DNA from: Candidatus Cloacimonadota bacterium
GTDB taxonomy: Bacteria > Cloacimonadota > Cloacimonadia > Cloacimonadales > JAIOQZ01
Assembly (NCBI GenBank): GCA_021106755.1
Contig: JAIOTM010000259.1
Location: forward strand, 1 to 5,694
Length of the DNA stretch: 5,694 nucleotides
Direction of reading: 5' to 3'
The notes under the pieces are model-generated. The model was not told where the DNA came from. It was given only the letters and a program-made list of their open reading frames with translations, and ran no database searches. The position numbers and the translations under genes are program-made. This document shows, in pieces, positions 1 through 5,694 of the stretch (positions are counted from its first letter, which is position 1; every line of letters begins with the position of its first letter).

Positions 1-1047
1 CTAAGCAAAAACACTCCGGATGTAGTGCTTGTTGAGAAAGAAGATTCTTTTGGCAGGCACACCAGCAGTCGTAACAGCGAAGTAGTGCACTCCGGTATCT
101 ATTATCCACAAAACACCCTGAAAGCCACACTATGTCTGACAGGTAATCGCCTGATGCTGGAAGAGGCTCGTGAAAACGGAATTCCTCACAATGTCTGCGG
201 TAAAATCATTGTTGCCACATGCGACGAGGAAATCCCCGCTCTTCAGAAACTTAAAAACAATGGTGAGCGTAACAAAGTGACCGGGCTGGAGATAATAGAT
301 AAGAAGCACTGCTTTGAGTTGGAGCCAGATATAACAGCGGTGCAGGGAATCTGGGTTCCCACCTGTGCTATTATAGATACTCACAGTTATATGAAATTTC
401 AGGTAGCTGAAGCGGAAGCGAAAGACGCGTTTATCATATATGGAATGGAAGTTACTGAAATCGAAAAAACAGATGAAGGCTACATTGTCAGCTTTGCCAA
501 CGGTGAACAATTTCTCACTAAGATTCTTATTAACAGCGGGGGATTGTTTTGCGAAAGTATTAGCCGTATGGCAGGTATCGACACAGCAGAACACAACCTC
601 AGAATTCACTGGTGTCGGGGAGAGTATTTCAAAACTAATCGGTACAAGAATATTTCACATCTTGTTTACCCTCTGCCGGATACGCAAGGTATTTTTCTCG
701 GTATTCACCTTACAATTAATCTCAATCGGGAAGTGCGATTTGGTCCTAACGCTATCTATACAGATAACATTAATTACAAACTGGATGAAACTAATCTGAA
801 TGAGTTCTCTACATCAATTAATCGTTACATGAGCATTGAAAAAAAAGAACTGCATCCCGATGATATTGGCATCCGGGCAAAACTTCAAGGTCAGGATGAA
901 GGTTTCCGTGATTTTTATATTCAGGAAGAATCGGAAAAAGGTTTACCCGGATTCGTCAACCTGATGGGAATTGAGTCTCCGGGCTTTACTGCCGCTCCGG
1001 CTATAGCCCGCTTGGTAAACCGCATTGTTCAGCGGATTTCCACTTAG
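1..1047 (+). CDS. lhgO: L-2-hydroxyglutarate oxidase-like FAD-dependent oxidoreductase, 5' truncated
   Basis: The frame is open from base 1, so the true start and the N-terminal GxGxxG dinucleotide-binding loop lie upstream; the GTG at 25 is internal. 348 residues are visible, against about 370-420 for the family. Visible residues 8-14 (VVLVEKE) form the second Rossmann strand, with the acidic residue that binds the FAD ribose. Residues 21-36 (TSSRNSEVVHSGIYYP) match the signature of the L-2-hydroxyglutarate dehydrogenase branch of the DAO superfamily. GIHLTINLN...RFGPNA (from 234) and MGIESPGFTAAPAIA (322 on) are the substrate-site and C-terminal FAD-contact regions. Family members oxidise L-2-hydroxyglutarate to 2-oxoglutarate, removing a by-product of promiscuous dehydrogenases, often passing electrons to the quinone pool. 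The C-terminal motif is usually SPGLTAS; here it is SPGFTAA. The subfamily looks solid; exact substrate is inferred. No functional link to its neighbours is apparent. Confidence 0.82.
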   Translation, partial: LSKNTPDVVLVEKEDSFGRHTSSRNSEVVHSGIYYPQNTLKATLCLTGNRLMLEEARENGIPHNVCGKIIVATCDEEIPALQKLKNNGERNKVTGLEIIDKKHCFELEPDITAVQGIWVPTCAIIDTHSYMKFQVAEAEAKDAFIIYGMEVTEIEKTDEGYIVSFANGEQFLTKILINSGGLFCESISRMAGIDTAEHNLRIHWCRGEYFKTNRYKNISHLVYPLPDTQGIFLGIHLTINLNREVRFGPNAIYTDNINYKLDETNLNEFSTSINRYMSIEKKELHPDDIGIRAKLQGQDEGFRDFYIQEESEKGLPGFVNLMGIESPGFTAAPAIARLVNRIVQRIST

Positions 1048-1072
1048 CTGTTTCTCGCGAAATAAAAAAATA

Positions 1073-1104
1073 TAGACAAAAAATATCCCCCTTTTATATT
1101 TTTG
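1073..1104 (+). promoter_or_regulatory. candidate promoter for the S8 protease gene
   Basis: Two readings of the same AT-rich stretch are possible. As a sigma-70 type site, TAGACA (1073-1078) is followed after 16 bp by TATATT (1095-1100). As a Bacteroidota-type site, TATTTTTG at 1097-1104 fits the -7 consensus TAnnTTTG exactly, but no clear -33 TTTG lies at the right distance. A-runs upstream (1064-1070) could act as an UP-like element. Either reading puts the transcript start near 1106-1111, giving a very short leader of about 12-17 nt. Based on motif match only. Confidence 0.35.
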
Positions 1105-1119
1105 TAAAAAAAGGGGGAT
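1085..1119. repeat. 11-bp perfect inverted repeat covering the protease ribosome binding site
   Basis: ATCCCCCTTTT (1085-1095) is the exact reverse complement of AAAAGGGGGAT (1109-1119), with a 13-nt AT-rich loop between them. The right arm contains the only purine-rich ribosome binding site (AGGGGG, ending 5 nt before the ATG at 1123). In an mRNA reading through from lhgO the hairpin would bury this site. It is not a normal + strand terminator, because no T-run follows the right arm. Read on the - strand it is followed by ATATTTTTT and would resemble a terminator, but no - strand gene ends here. Confidence 0.7.
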
Positions 1120-1122
1120 CAG

Positions 1123-3966
1123 ATGAGAAAATTGATATTTTTCGTTTTTGTATTCACATTAGTACTTTTGCAGGGAGCAGAATTACCAAAACCATTGGAG
1201 CTTTTAAGCAGAAGTCCACAAACACGTGAACTGCAATCAGATTTTATTACCGTGCGTCATTCCGCTTCAGGAGATGTAGTAACCGAGGTAATCCTTCATG
1301 GACAACCTTCAATCGCGCAAATCAATGCTATTGGAGGAACTGTTGGAAGCAGTCGAAACGGAATCACAACTCTCACTATCCCGGTGCGTTTGCTTTCCAG
1401 CCTGAAAACTTTAGACGGAGTGGAAGCTATCTATCCAAGCTATAACGATATTCCACTACTCGCGAACTCCACTTCCAACGAAATAATCAGTGGAGATTAC
1501 AGAGGCTGTAACTCAGATGCTGTACAAGCACTGAATATTGACGGTTCGGGAGTACTTATCGGGGTTATTGATACTACTAACCTTAACTGGCAACACGAAG
1601 ACTTTTACACAACCTCAATAGCAGACTTGAGAGTTGCAGCCCTTTGGGATCAAACAGATACAAGCACTTCCCATACCCCCGCTGGCTTTACTTATGGAAG
1701 AGAATATACTCAAAGCGATTTACAAGGTGGAACCGGTCCGGTTATTAATTCCGAGAACCATGGAACTCCATGTTCTGGTGTAGTGGCAGGGGATGGCTCT
1801 GCCAGTAGCGGGTCGAAAATCGGCATGGCTCCCGGAGCAGAAATTATTTATGTTCAAACTTCCGGTACCAGTGCCAGATTTATTGACGCTATAAACTATA
1901 TCGAAAATGTCGCGACTACTTTGGGACTTCCGGTTGTCATTTCCGTCAGTCTTGGAATAACATACGGTGCTACCGACGGTAGCCACTCCACTGCTTTAGC
2001 CTTAGACGGATTCTGTGGTGCTGGAAAAATGGCGGCAATAGCATGTGGTAACTGGTTTACCGAGCCGTGGTTTTCTGCCGGAACTGTTACTTATGGAAGC
2101 CCGATAAACGACCTGAGCTTCACCATAACTGGTAGCGATACTGGTAACCTCGACTATGTAATCTCACGTTACTACTACAAGCTTGGGGACGAAATAGATG
2201 TCTCGGTAACAAGTCCTTCGGGCACAACATACGGACCTGTTTATCACCCAAACGACGCGGCATATAATACTCCTGATGGCAGGTGCTACCTCGAACATAA
2301 CTCGACTGGATTCGGGAATCCATATATTCTGATTGTTATTTCGGATGAGGCAGGTACAATTACAAGCGGGGATACCTGGACAGTGCATCTGAGTTGCGCC
2401 AATGCCGCCGCGGATGACGAAGGTGGTCGCTGGTGGGCACAGATTGCTGGCACAGGATTCAATGGCACTTTCGACAATTACGTCAATGGTGAAGGATCAC
2501 TCAACGTTTACGCTTCGTCGCAGAAAGCCTTTTCGGTTGCCGCTCACCAAACCTACACTCCGTATTGCCAACTTTATTCATCTTGCAGTGCTGGTGCTCC
2601 CGATGGCTATGATAAACCGGACATTTGCTCGCCTACTAACGCCAGCACCCCTTCCGACGCGGGAACTGACACCTATATGCACTTATGCTGTACAAGCGGA
2701 GCCGCACCTCATGCTGCCGGGGCTGTTGCACTTATCTACCAACGCTATCCAGACGCCACTGTGGATGAAGTACGCTCATACATATTCGATAACGCCTGGT
2801 GGGACACGGTAACACAATCCTATGGCAATGATGGTCGTGATTACAACTACAGAGTAGGTTTTGGAAAACTTAACGCCTATGGTGCATATACTGCCGCGGC
2901 TTATGAAACAGAGGAACAGATAGCTGGTAGTGGCAACTACTCATTTTCCAATCCGACCGAAACTGGCGCGCCTGTTGTTGCCGAAATCAACTTCACTTCT
3001 GAAAACATTGATGCTGTAACACTCACTAAACATGTTGACGAAGCTCCAGGTGATATGCCACCAGGCGGCAAAGCTGTCGCTGGTTGGTTCGATATTGAAT
3101 CAAGCGGAGGAAGCGGAGCATTTAACTGCTCTCTCACCCTCTATTATACCGACGCGGAACTCAACGCCGCCGGATTTACCAATGTATCAGCATCGGAAGC
3201 TCGTTTGCAGCTTTACCGCTGGAGTGGCTCTGAATGGGTTGTACAGGGCGGAACAGTTGACACCGGAGCCAACAAAGTCACGTTAGCGGGAGTAAGTAAC
3301 TTCTCGCAATGGGCTATCGGTGATCCCGATGATGGAACACTGCCTGTAACTCTTACCACTTTTGCCGCGAACTATCAGGCAAGCGGATTTGTTTCGCTTG
3401 AATGGACAGTCGCCAGTGAAACAAGTATGCTGGGTTATAACATTCTACGCCACACGCAACCCTCTGCCGAAGATGCGCTTACGTTAACTCCAAGCCCAAT
3501 AGATGCTGTCAATTCATCGCACGAGCACACTTATCTTCATAATGACTACGAAGTAACAAGCAACACAACTTATTATTACTGGATTGAAGCTATAGAGTTG
3601 GGTGGCGAAACCCAGTTTCATGGACCGGTTTCCGTTACAACAATAGTGGAAGAAGAGGATGTTCCCGGATTCACAGCAAAAACATCGTTGGCTCAGAACA
3701 TTCCGAATCCGTTTAATCCAGTAACAACACTGTCCTACAGCATCAAAGGAAGCGAAGGCGATTTTGTGGATATGTCTCTTTTAATATACAACATCAAAGG
3801 GCAACAAGTGCGTAGCCTTCACGAGGGAGCACATCCCACAGGTGTTTATTCGCTTACATGGTCAGGAAAGAACGAACAGGGCAAATCCGTTTCCAGCGGC
3901 GTTTACTTTGCCCGGCTTTCTACTCCCGGAAAAATCGTTATCAGAAAGATGATGATGTTGAAGTAA
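1123..3966 (+). CDS. secreted subtilisin-family (S8) serine protease with type IX secretion sorting domain
   Basis: A complete 947-residue exported endopeptidase. Residues 1-19 are a signal peptide (MRK, then a hydrophobic run). About 38-115 resemble an inhibitor-I9-like prodomain. The catalytic domain spans about 125-600, with triad Asp150 (VIDTT), His213 (NHGTPCSG) and Ser525 (CTSGAAPHAAG), and probable oxyanion Asn310 (ACGN). GMAPGAE at 234 is another S8 motif. About residues 318-460 are a beta-rich insert between Asn310 and Ser525; SPSGT (364) and GDTWTVHL (416) recall jelly-roll or P-domain folds. A beta-sandwich (about 602-738), a fibronectin-III-like module (740-838, starting LPVTLTTF) and a sorting domain (about 855-947, NPFNP at 862, ending RKMMMLK) follow. 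By family knowledge the last domain is recognised by type IX secretion and removed at the surface. The ATG at 1123 is chosen because the signal peptide starts there and AGGGGG precedes it. The flanking promoter and terminator suggest a single-gene unit. Substrate unknown. Confidence 0.9.
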   Translation: MRKLIFFVFVFTLVLLQGAELPKPLELLSRSPQTRELQSDFITVRHSASGDVVTEVILHGQPSIAQINAIGGTVGSSRNGITTLTIPVRLLSSLKTLDGVEAIYPSYNDIPLLANSTSNEIISGDYRGCNSDAVQALNIDGSGVLIGVIDTTNLNWQHEDFYTTSIADLRVAALWDQTDTSTSHTPAGFTYGREYTQSDLQGGTGPVINSENHGTPCSGVVAGDGSASSGSKIGMAPGAEIIYVQTSGTSARFIDAINYIENVATTLGLPVVISVSLGITYGATDGSHSTALALDGFCGAGKMAAIACGNWFTEPWFSAGTVTYGSPINDLSFTITGSDTGNLDYVISRYYYKLGDEIDVSVTSPSGTTYGPVYHPNDAAYNTPDGRCYLEHNSTGFGNPYILIVISDEAGTITSGDTWTVHLSCANAAADDEGGRWWAQIAGTGFNGTFDNYVNGEGSLNVYASSQKAFSVAAHQTYTPYCQLYSSCSAGAPDGYDKPDICSPTNASTPSDAGTDTYMHLCCTSGAAPHAAGAVALIYQRYPDATVDEVRSYIFDNAWWDTVTQSYGNDGRDYNYRVGFGKLNAYGAYTAAAYETEEQIAGSGNYSFSNPTETGAPVVAEINFTSENIDAVTLTKHVDEAPGDMPPGGKAVAGWFDIESSGGSGAFNCSLTLYYTDAELNAAGFTNVSASEARLQLYRWSGSEWVVQGGTVDTGANKVTLAGVSNFSQWAIGDPDDGTLPVTLTTFAANYQASGFVSLEWTVASETSMLGYNILRHTQPSAEDALTLTPSPIDAVNSSHEHTYLHNDYEVTSNTTYYYWIEAIELGGETQFHGPVSVTTIVEEEDVPGFTAKTSLAQNIPNPFNPVTTLSYSIKGSEGDFVDMSLLIYNIKGQQVRSLHEGAHPTGVYSLTWSGKNEQGKSVSSGVYFARLSTPGKIVIRKMMMLK

Positions 3967-3980
3967 TACGCATAACTTTG

Positions 3981-4012
3981 AAAAGAGTATCGACTTGTCG
4001 GTACTCTTTTTT
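3981..4012 (+). terminator. rho-independent terminator of the protease gene
   Basis: It begins 15 nt after the TAA of the protease gene. AAAAGAGTATCGAC (3981-3994) pairs with GTCGGTACTCTTTT (3997-4010), with a single T-G wobble and otherwise complete pairing; the CTTG centre forms the loop, and two more Ts extend the run to 4012. The core of about ten pairs is flanked by A-runs on the left and T-runs on the right, so it could stop transcription in both directions. Confidence 0.85.
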
Positions 4013-4109
4013 CTTAATCCAGTTAATACAGTTACTCAAAAAAGCATCCGCATCCTCCCCACCTTCCTTGAGATACTTTTCAGCCACTTCGCAGAACCTC
4101 TCTTCTATT

Positions 4110-4138
4110 TTGCATGGAGTTACGAACGTTTTTTTAAT
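4110..4138 (+). promoter_or_regulatory. weak sigma-70-like promoter candidate for the TPR gene
   Basis: TTGCAT (4110-4115), a 17-bp spacer, then TTTAAT (4133-4138), which matches five of six -10 positions; the -35 matches only TTG. It lies downstream of the terminator, as a promoter for the next unit should, but implies a leader of about 120 nt. In AT-rich sequence such matches arise by chance. Confidence 0.22.
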
Positions 4139-4256
4139 GAAAACCGGTCGTTTTTCCCGAAAGATGGGTTAACAATCAAACGATAGGAAAGAATTACCGG
4201 AAAAATATGCCGTTTTCGCTTGACTGGATAGTGCGCGCGGTTTGTTTATTGACGGA

Positions 4257-4262
4257 AAGGAA
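4257..4262 (+). promoter_or_regulatory. ribosome binding site fixing the TPR start
   Basis: AAGGAA is followed by six bases and then ATG at 4269. This supports 4269 over the in-frame TTG at 4242, which would place the same motif inside the coding region. Confidence 0.7.
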
Positions 4263-4268
4263 GTAAAA

Positions 4269-4907
4269 ATGAACTTTTTTTTAAGAAATCTCACAGCTAA
4301 CTTTCTGGTGAGGATAGCTCAAATATTTGAACGTCTTGGCAGAAACAATTCAGCGGCGGGTTGTTACCAGCGGTCGCTTCGTATATATTCCACCCCGGAG
4401 GCAAGCTGGAAACTATCCTTGCTTCTGATTGAGAAAAGACAATACAAGCAAGCGGAAACGTTGTTGCGAGAAGTAGTTGCAACTTATCCTGAGCGCATGT
4501 CGCCTAATGCTTCACTTGCATTTTGCCTATTGATGCAGCGGCATTGGAGTAAAGCTGAAACTCTGTATCAGCAGTTATTTGAGGCATCTCCATCTAAGTT
4601 CCAGAAGTTTGCCAGACTCAGTAGCAACGCAGTAGAGCGGGATAAGTTTGTACTGACAACAGATATGCAACTCGCGGCGAGAGAACTGATTGACGAGAAA
4701 CGATATAGCGATGCGCTTACGCAGTTGCGTGAGGCTTACGAATTCGCACCCGGTAATGCAGAAATTGCTAATAACATTGGGTGGCTGATGCTCAAGACTG
4801 GCTCTCCAACTCAGGACGCGCTTCCTTATTTTGAGCAAGCAGTTAAAAACGCGCCGGATGATTCTCGTTTTCTCAAACACTATCACCGAACCAAAAAACG
4901 AACTTGA
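4269..4907 (+). CDS. tetratricopeptide (TPR) repeat protein
   Basis: 212 residues made almost wholly of helical TPR-like units. Approximate repeats are 13-46 (AQIFERLGRNNSAAGCYQRS), 46-79 (WKLSLLLIEKRQYKQAETLL), 80-113 (LAFCLLMQRHWSKAETLYQQ), 133-168 (ARELIDEKRYSDALTQLREA) and 170-204 (IANNIGWLMLKTG, then ALPYFEQAVKNAPDD). They carry the usual small residue-aromatic-A spacing and end in P at helix-pair boundaries. TPR proteins act as protein-binding scaffolds; no enzyme motif is present. The N-terminus (MNFFLRNLTANFLVRIAQIF) is hydrophobic and amphipathic but lacks a clear cleavage site, so a cytoplasmic or inner-membrane-associated location is likeliest. It lies 89 bp upstream of flhB in the same direction with no terminator between, so a role in motility or export is possible but only inferred. 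Its 3' end may be affected by a frameshift in an A6 run (4893-4898). Confidence 0.82.
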   Translation: MNFFLRNLTANFLVRIAQIFERLGRNNSAAGCYQRSLRIYSTPEASWKLSLLLIEKRQYKQAETLLREVVATYPERMSPNASLAFCLLMQRHWSKAETLYQQLFEASPSKFQKFARLSSNAVERDKFVLTTDMQLAARELIDEKRYSDALTQLREAYEFAPGNAEIANNIGWLMLKTGSPTQDALPYFEQAVKNAPDDSRFLKHYHRTKKRT

Positions 4908-4956
4908 ACAGATTGTCCGCAACGGATTCATCAAAAAGCAGAACTAACCTGCTGAA

Positions 4957-4973
4957 CGGCTTGTAATTTGCAT
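4957..4973 (+). promoter_or_regulatory. sigma-54 (-24/-12) promoter candidate for flhB
   Basis: CGGCTTGTAATTTGCAT has the invariant GG (4958-4959) and GC (4970-4971) separated by exactly ten bases. It keeps GGC in the -24 element and the full TTGCAT in the -12 element; the AC of TGGCAC is replaced by TT. Transcription would start near 4982-4984, leaving a leader of about 15 nt that still contains the AAGGAG ribosome binding site. Sigma-54 control of flagellar genes is well known in several phyla. No enhancer-binding-protein site was identified. Confidence 0.5.
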
Positions 4974-4996
4974 AAAACGCGGCACTAAGGAGTTAT

Positions 4997-5694
4997 ATGG
5001 CTGAAGATGAAGCACAAGAGAAAACCGAAGAACCTACCTCTCGACGAAAACGGGAAGCTCGAAGAAAGGGAGAGGTAGCTCAGAGCCAGGAAGTTAGCAC
5101 TTTGTTTATCCTGGTAGGAGCGGTGTTTACTTTTAAGGCTTTCGGTGGTTGGATGATGCGGCACATAAAGGGCTATCTCCATGACTCTATAGCTACACTG
5201 GATATGGAGTTGACTGCTGCCAGCACTCCAGTACTTTTCGAACTCTATATCTACAAAATGCTGGTTATTCTCTTTCCTCTTCTAATTGTACTATTAACGA
5301 TGACCTTTCTCGCGTCTTACATCCAGTATGGATGGCTTTGGTCCACTAAATCACTCAAGCTGAACTGGAATGTGGTAAATATTGGCAGTGGACTGAAAAA
5401 ATTGGCTCCTTCTATCGAAAATATGAAGAATCTTGGAAAGAGCTTTATTAAAATACTCTTACTATTGACAATAAGCTACTTCACAATCCGTAGTGAGATG
5501 GATGCTTTCATGAATCTTATTGATGTAAGTGTTGAGCAGATTTTTGCCTTTGTCGCTGGTATGACAATGAAGCTGATAATGAATATCCTATATATTTACG
5601 TTTTTTTCGCGATTGCGGATTTTGCTATAACTAAGTTCTTGCACCATAAGAAATTAAAGATGAGCAAATCCGAAGTGAAAGACGAGCATAGACA
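4997..5694 (+). CDS. flhB: flagellar type III export protein FlhB, 3' truncated
   Basis: 232 residues are visible with no stop before the window end; the family is about 350-390 residues. FlhB is an inner-membrane part of the flagellar export gate that switches substrate from rod/hook to filament proteins. The N-terminus (EKTEEPTSRRKREARRKGEV, from residue 8) is the family signature EKTEEPTPKRLREARKKGQV. Four membrane segments lie near 34-54, 87-109, 149-164 and 181-214, with the conserved loop STKSLKLNW (116-124) and GLKKL (132-136) between the second and third. MSKSEVKDE (222-230) is the linker into the cytoplasmic domain; the NPTH autocleavage site must lie beyond the window. The ATG at 4997 is preceded by AAGGAG (4987-4992) and starts at the family position. 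The related virulence-type export protein (SctU family) is an alternative, but the N-terminal signature favours the flagellar one. Confidence 0.93.
   Translation, partial: MAEDEAQEKTEEPTSRRKREARRKGEVAQSQEVSTLFILVGAVFTFKAFGGWMMRHIKGYLHDSIATLDMELTAASTPVLFELYIYKMLVILFPLLIVLLTMTFLASYIQYGWLWSTKSLKLNWNVVNIGSGLKKLAPSIENMKNLGKSFIKILLLLTISYFTIRSEMDAFMNLIDVSVEQIFAFVAGMTMKLIMNILYIYVFFAIADFAITKFLHHKKLKMSKSEVKDEHR

Larger units (their letters stand above)
3941..4168 (-). pseudogene. possible gene remnant on the - strand, no start codon
   Basis: Read on the - strand, 75 sense codons are open between a TAA (4169-4171) and a TGA (3941-3943). The product has a charged, helix-like stretch that looks like real protein, for example KIEERFCEVAEKYLKEGG followed by FLSNCINWIKKKEYRQVD. 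No usable ATG, GTG or TTG begins it. A second frame, opening with TTG at about 4176-4178 on the + scale and reading LIVNPSFGKNDRFSLKK, runs into an A7 run (+ strand T7 at 4129-4135) where a one-base slip would join the two. The frame overlaps 26 nt of the protease 3' end and passes through the terminator hairpin, which argues against a working gene. I do not recognise a family. A chance open frame remains quite possible. Confidence 0.2.
4013..4268. other. intergenic region between the protease and the TPR gene
   Basis: About 256 bp lie between the terminator and the TPR start (302 bp between the two genes). No convincing + strand gene or RNA gene is visible. The + strand frame from 3995 to 4186 starts with TTG inside the terminator loop and has no ribosome binding site. 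Contents: the - strand remnant candidate up to about 4178, a weak promoter candidate at 4110-4138, T- and A-runs around 4129-4155, a CG-rich patch (GCGCGCGG, 4233-4240), and the TPR ribosome binding site at 4257-4262. Confidence 0.6.

Noticed and set aside
130..609. 159-codon open frame on the - strand inside the oxidase gene
   Set aside because: It lies wholly inside a well-supported coding region, resembles no family, and has no ribosome binding site or own context; it is an antisense shadow.
4138..4156. Short GAAAAC/GTTTTTC hairpin as a second terminator
   Set aside because: Only about five mostly A-T pairs, no stable GC stem, and no gene end immediately upstream.
3995..4186. 63-codon + strand frame after the protease
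   Set aside because: Its TTG start is in the loop of the terminator hairpin, there is no ribosome binding site, and its hydrophobic composition is what the complement of a charged - strand frame would give.
4186..4216. Possible flagellar sigma-28 promoter (GGAAA ... GCCGTTTT) upstream of the TPR gene
   Set aside because: The spacing is 18 rather than about 15 bases, and neither element matches TAAA or GCCGATAA well.
4220..4250. TTGACT as a -35 element close to the TPR start
   Set aside because: No acceptable -10 lies 16-18 bp downstream; the best fit (TTTATT) needs 19 bp and would start transcription at the ribosome binding site.
4242..4268. Upstream TTG start for the TPR protein, adding nine residues
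   Set aside because: The ATG at 4269 has a well-spaced AAGGAA site, while the TTG has none and the added residues show no TPR character.

Overview
The window reads as a bacterial chromosome segment with all recognised genes on the + strand: the 3' part of an FAD-dependent L-2-hydroxyglutarate oxidase (lhgO-like), a complete 947-residue secreted subtilisin-family protease, a complete 212-residue TPR protein, and the 5' part of the flagellar export protein FlhB. No RNA gene, insertion sequence, CRISPR array or attachment site was seen.

The best clue to the organism is the C-terminus of the protease. It has a domain opening with an NPFNP motif, a GVY/GVYFARL strand pattern and a basic RKMMMLK tail. 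That is the type IX secretion (Por) sorting-domain pattern of the Fibrobacteres-Chlorobi-Bacteroidetes (FCB) assemblage. It follows a fibronectin-III-like module of a kind I associate with Cloacimonadota, Marinimicrobia, Calditrichota and similar phyla. A flagellar export gene nearby argues against a typical non-flagellated Bacteroidota. A motile FCB lineage is the best guess; the phylum cannot be fixed from this window.

Layout: 1-1047 lhgO-like (5' end outside the window). 1048-1122 is a short AT-rich spacer holding a promoter-like sequence and an 11-bp perfect inverted repeat whose right arm contains the protease ribosome binding site. 1123-3966 is the protease, closed by a strong, roughly symmetric terminator hairpin at 3981-4012. 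4013-4268 has no convincing gene, but a protein-like open frame without a start codon lies there on the - strand. 4269-4907 is the TPR gene. 4908-4996 carries a good sigma-54 (-24/-12) promoter match. 4997-5694 is flhB, cut by the window end just before its autocleavage region.

The genes do not form one pathway. The oxidase is metabolic, the protease is an exported and probably surface-anchored or released enzyme with its own promoter and terminator, and the TPR gene plus flhB may begin a motility cluster that continues to the right. The most interesting points are the ribosome-binding-site inverted repeat, the beta-rich insert inside the protease catalytic domain, the sigma-54 site before flhB, and the gene remnant candidate at 3941-4168.
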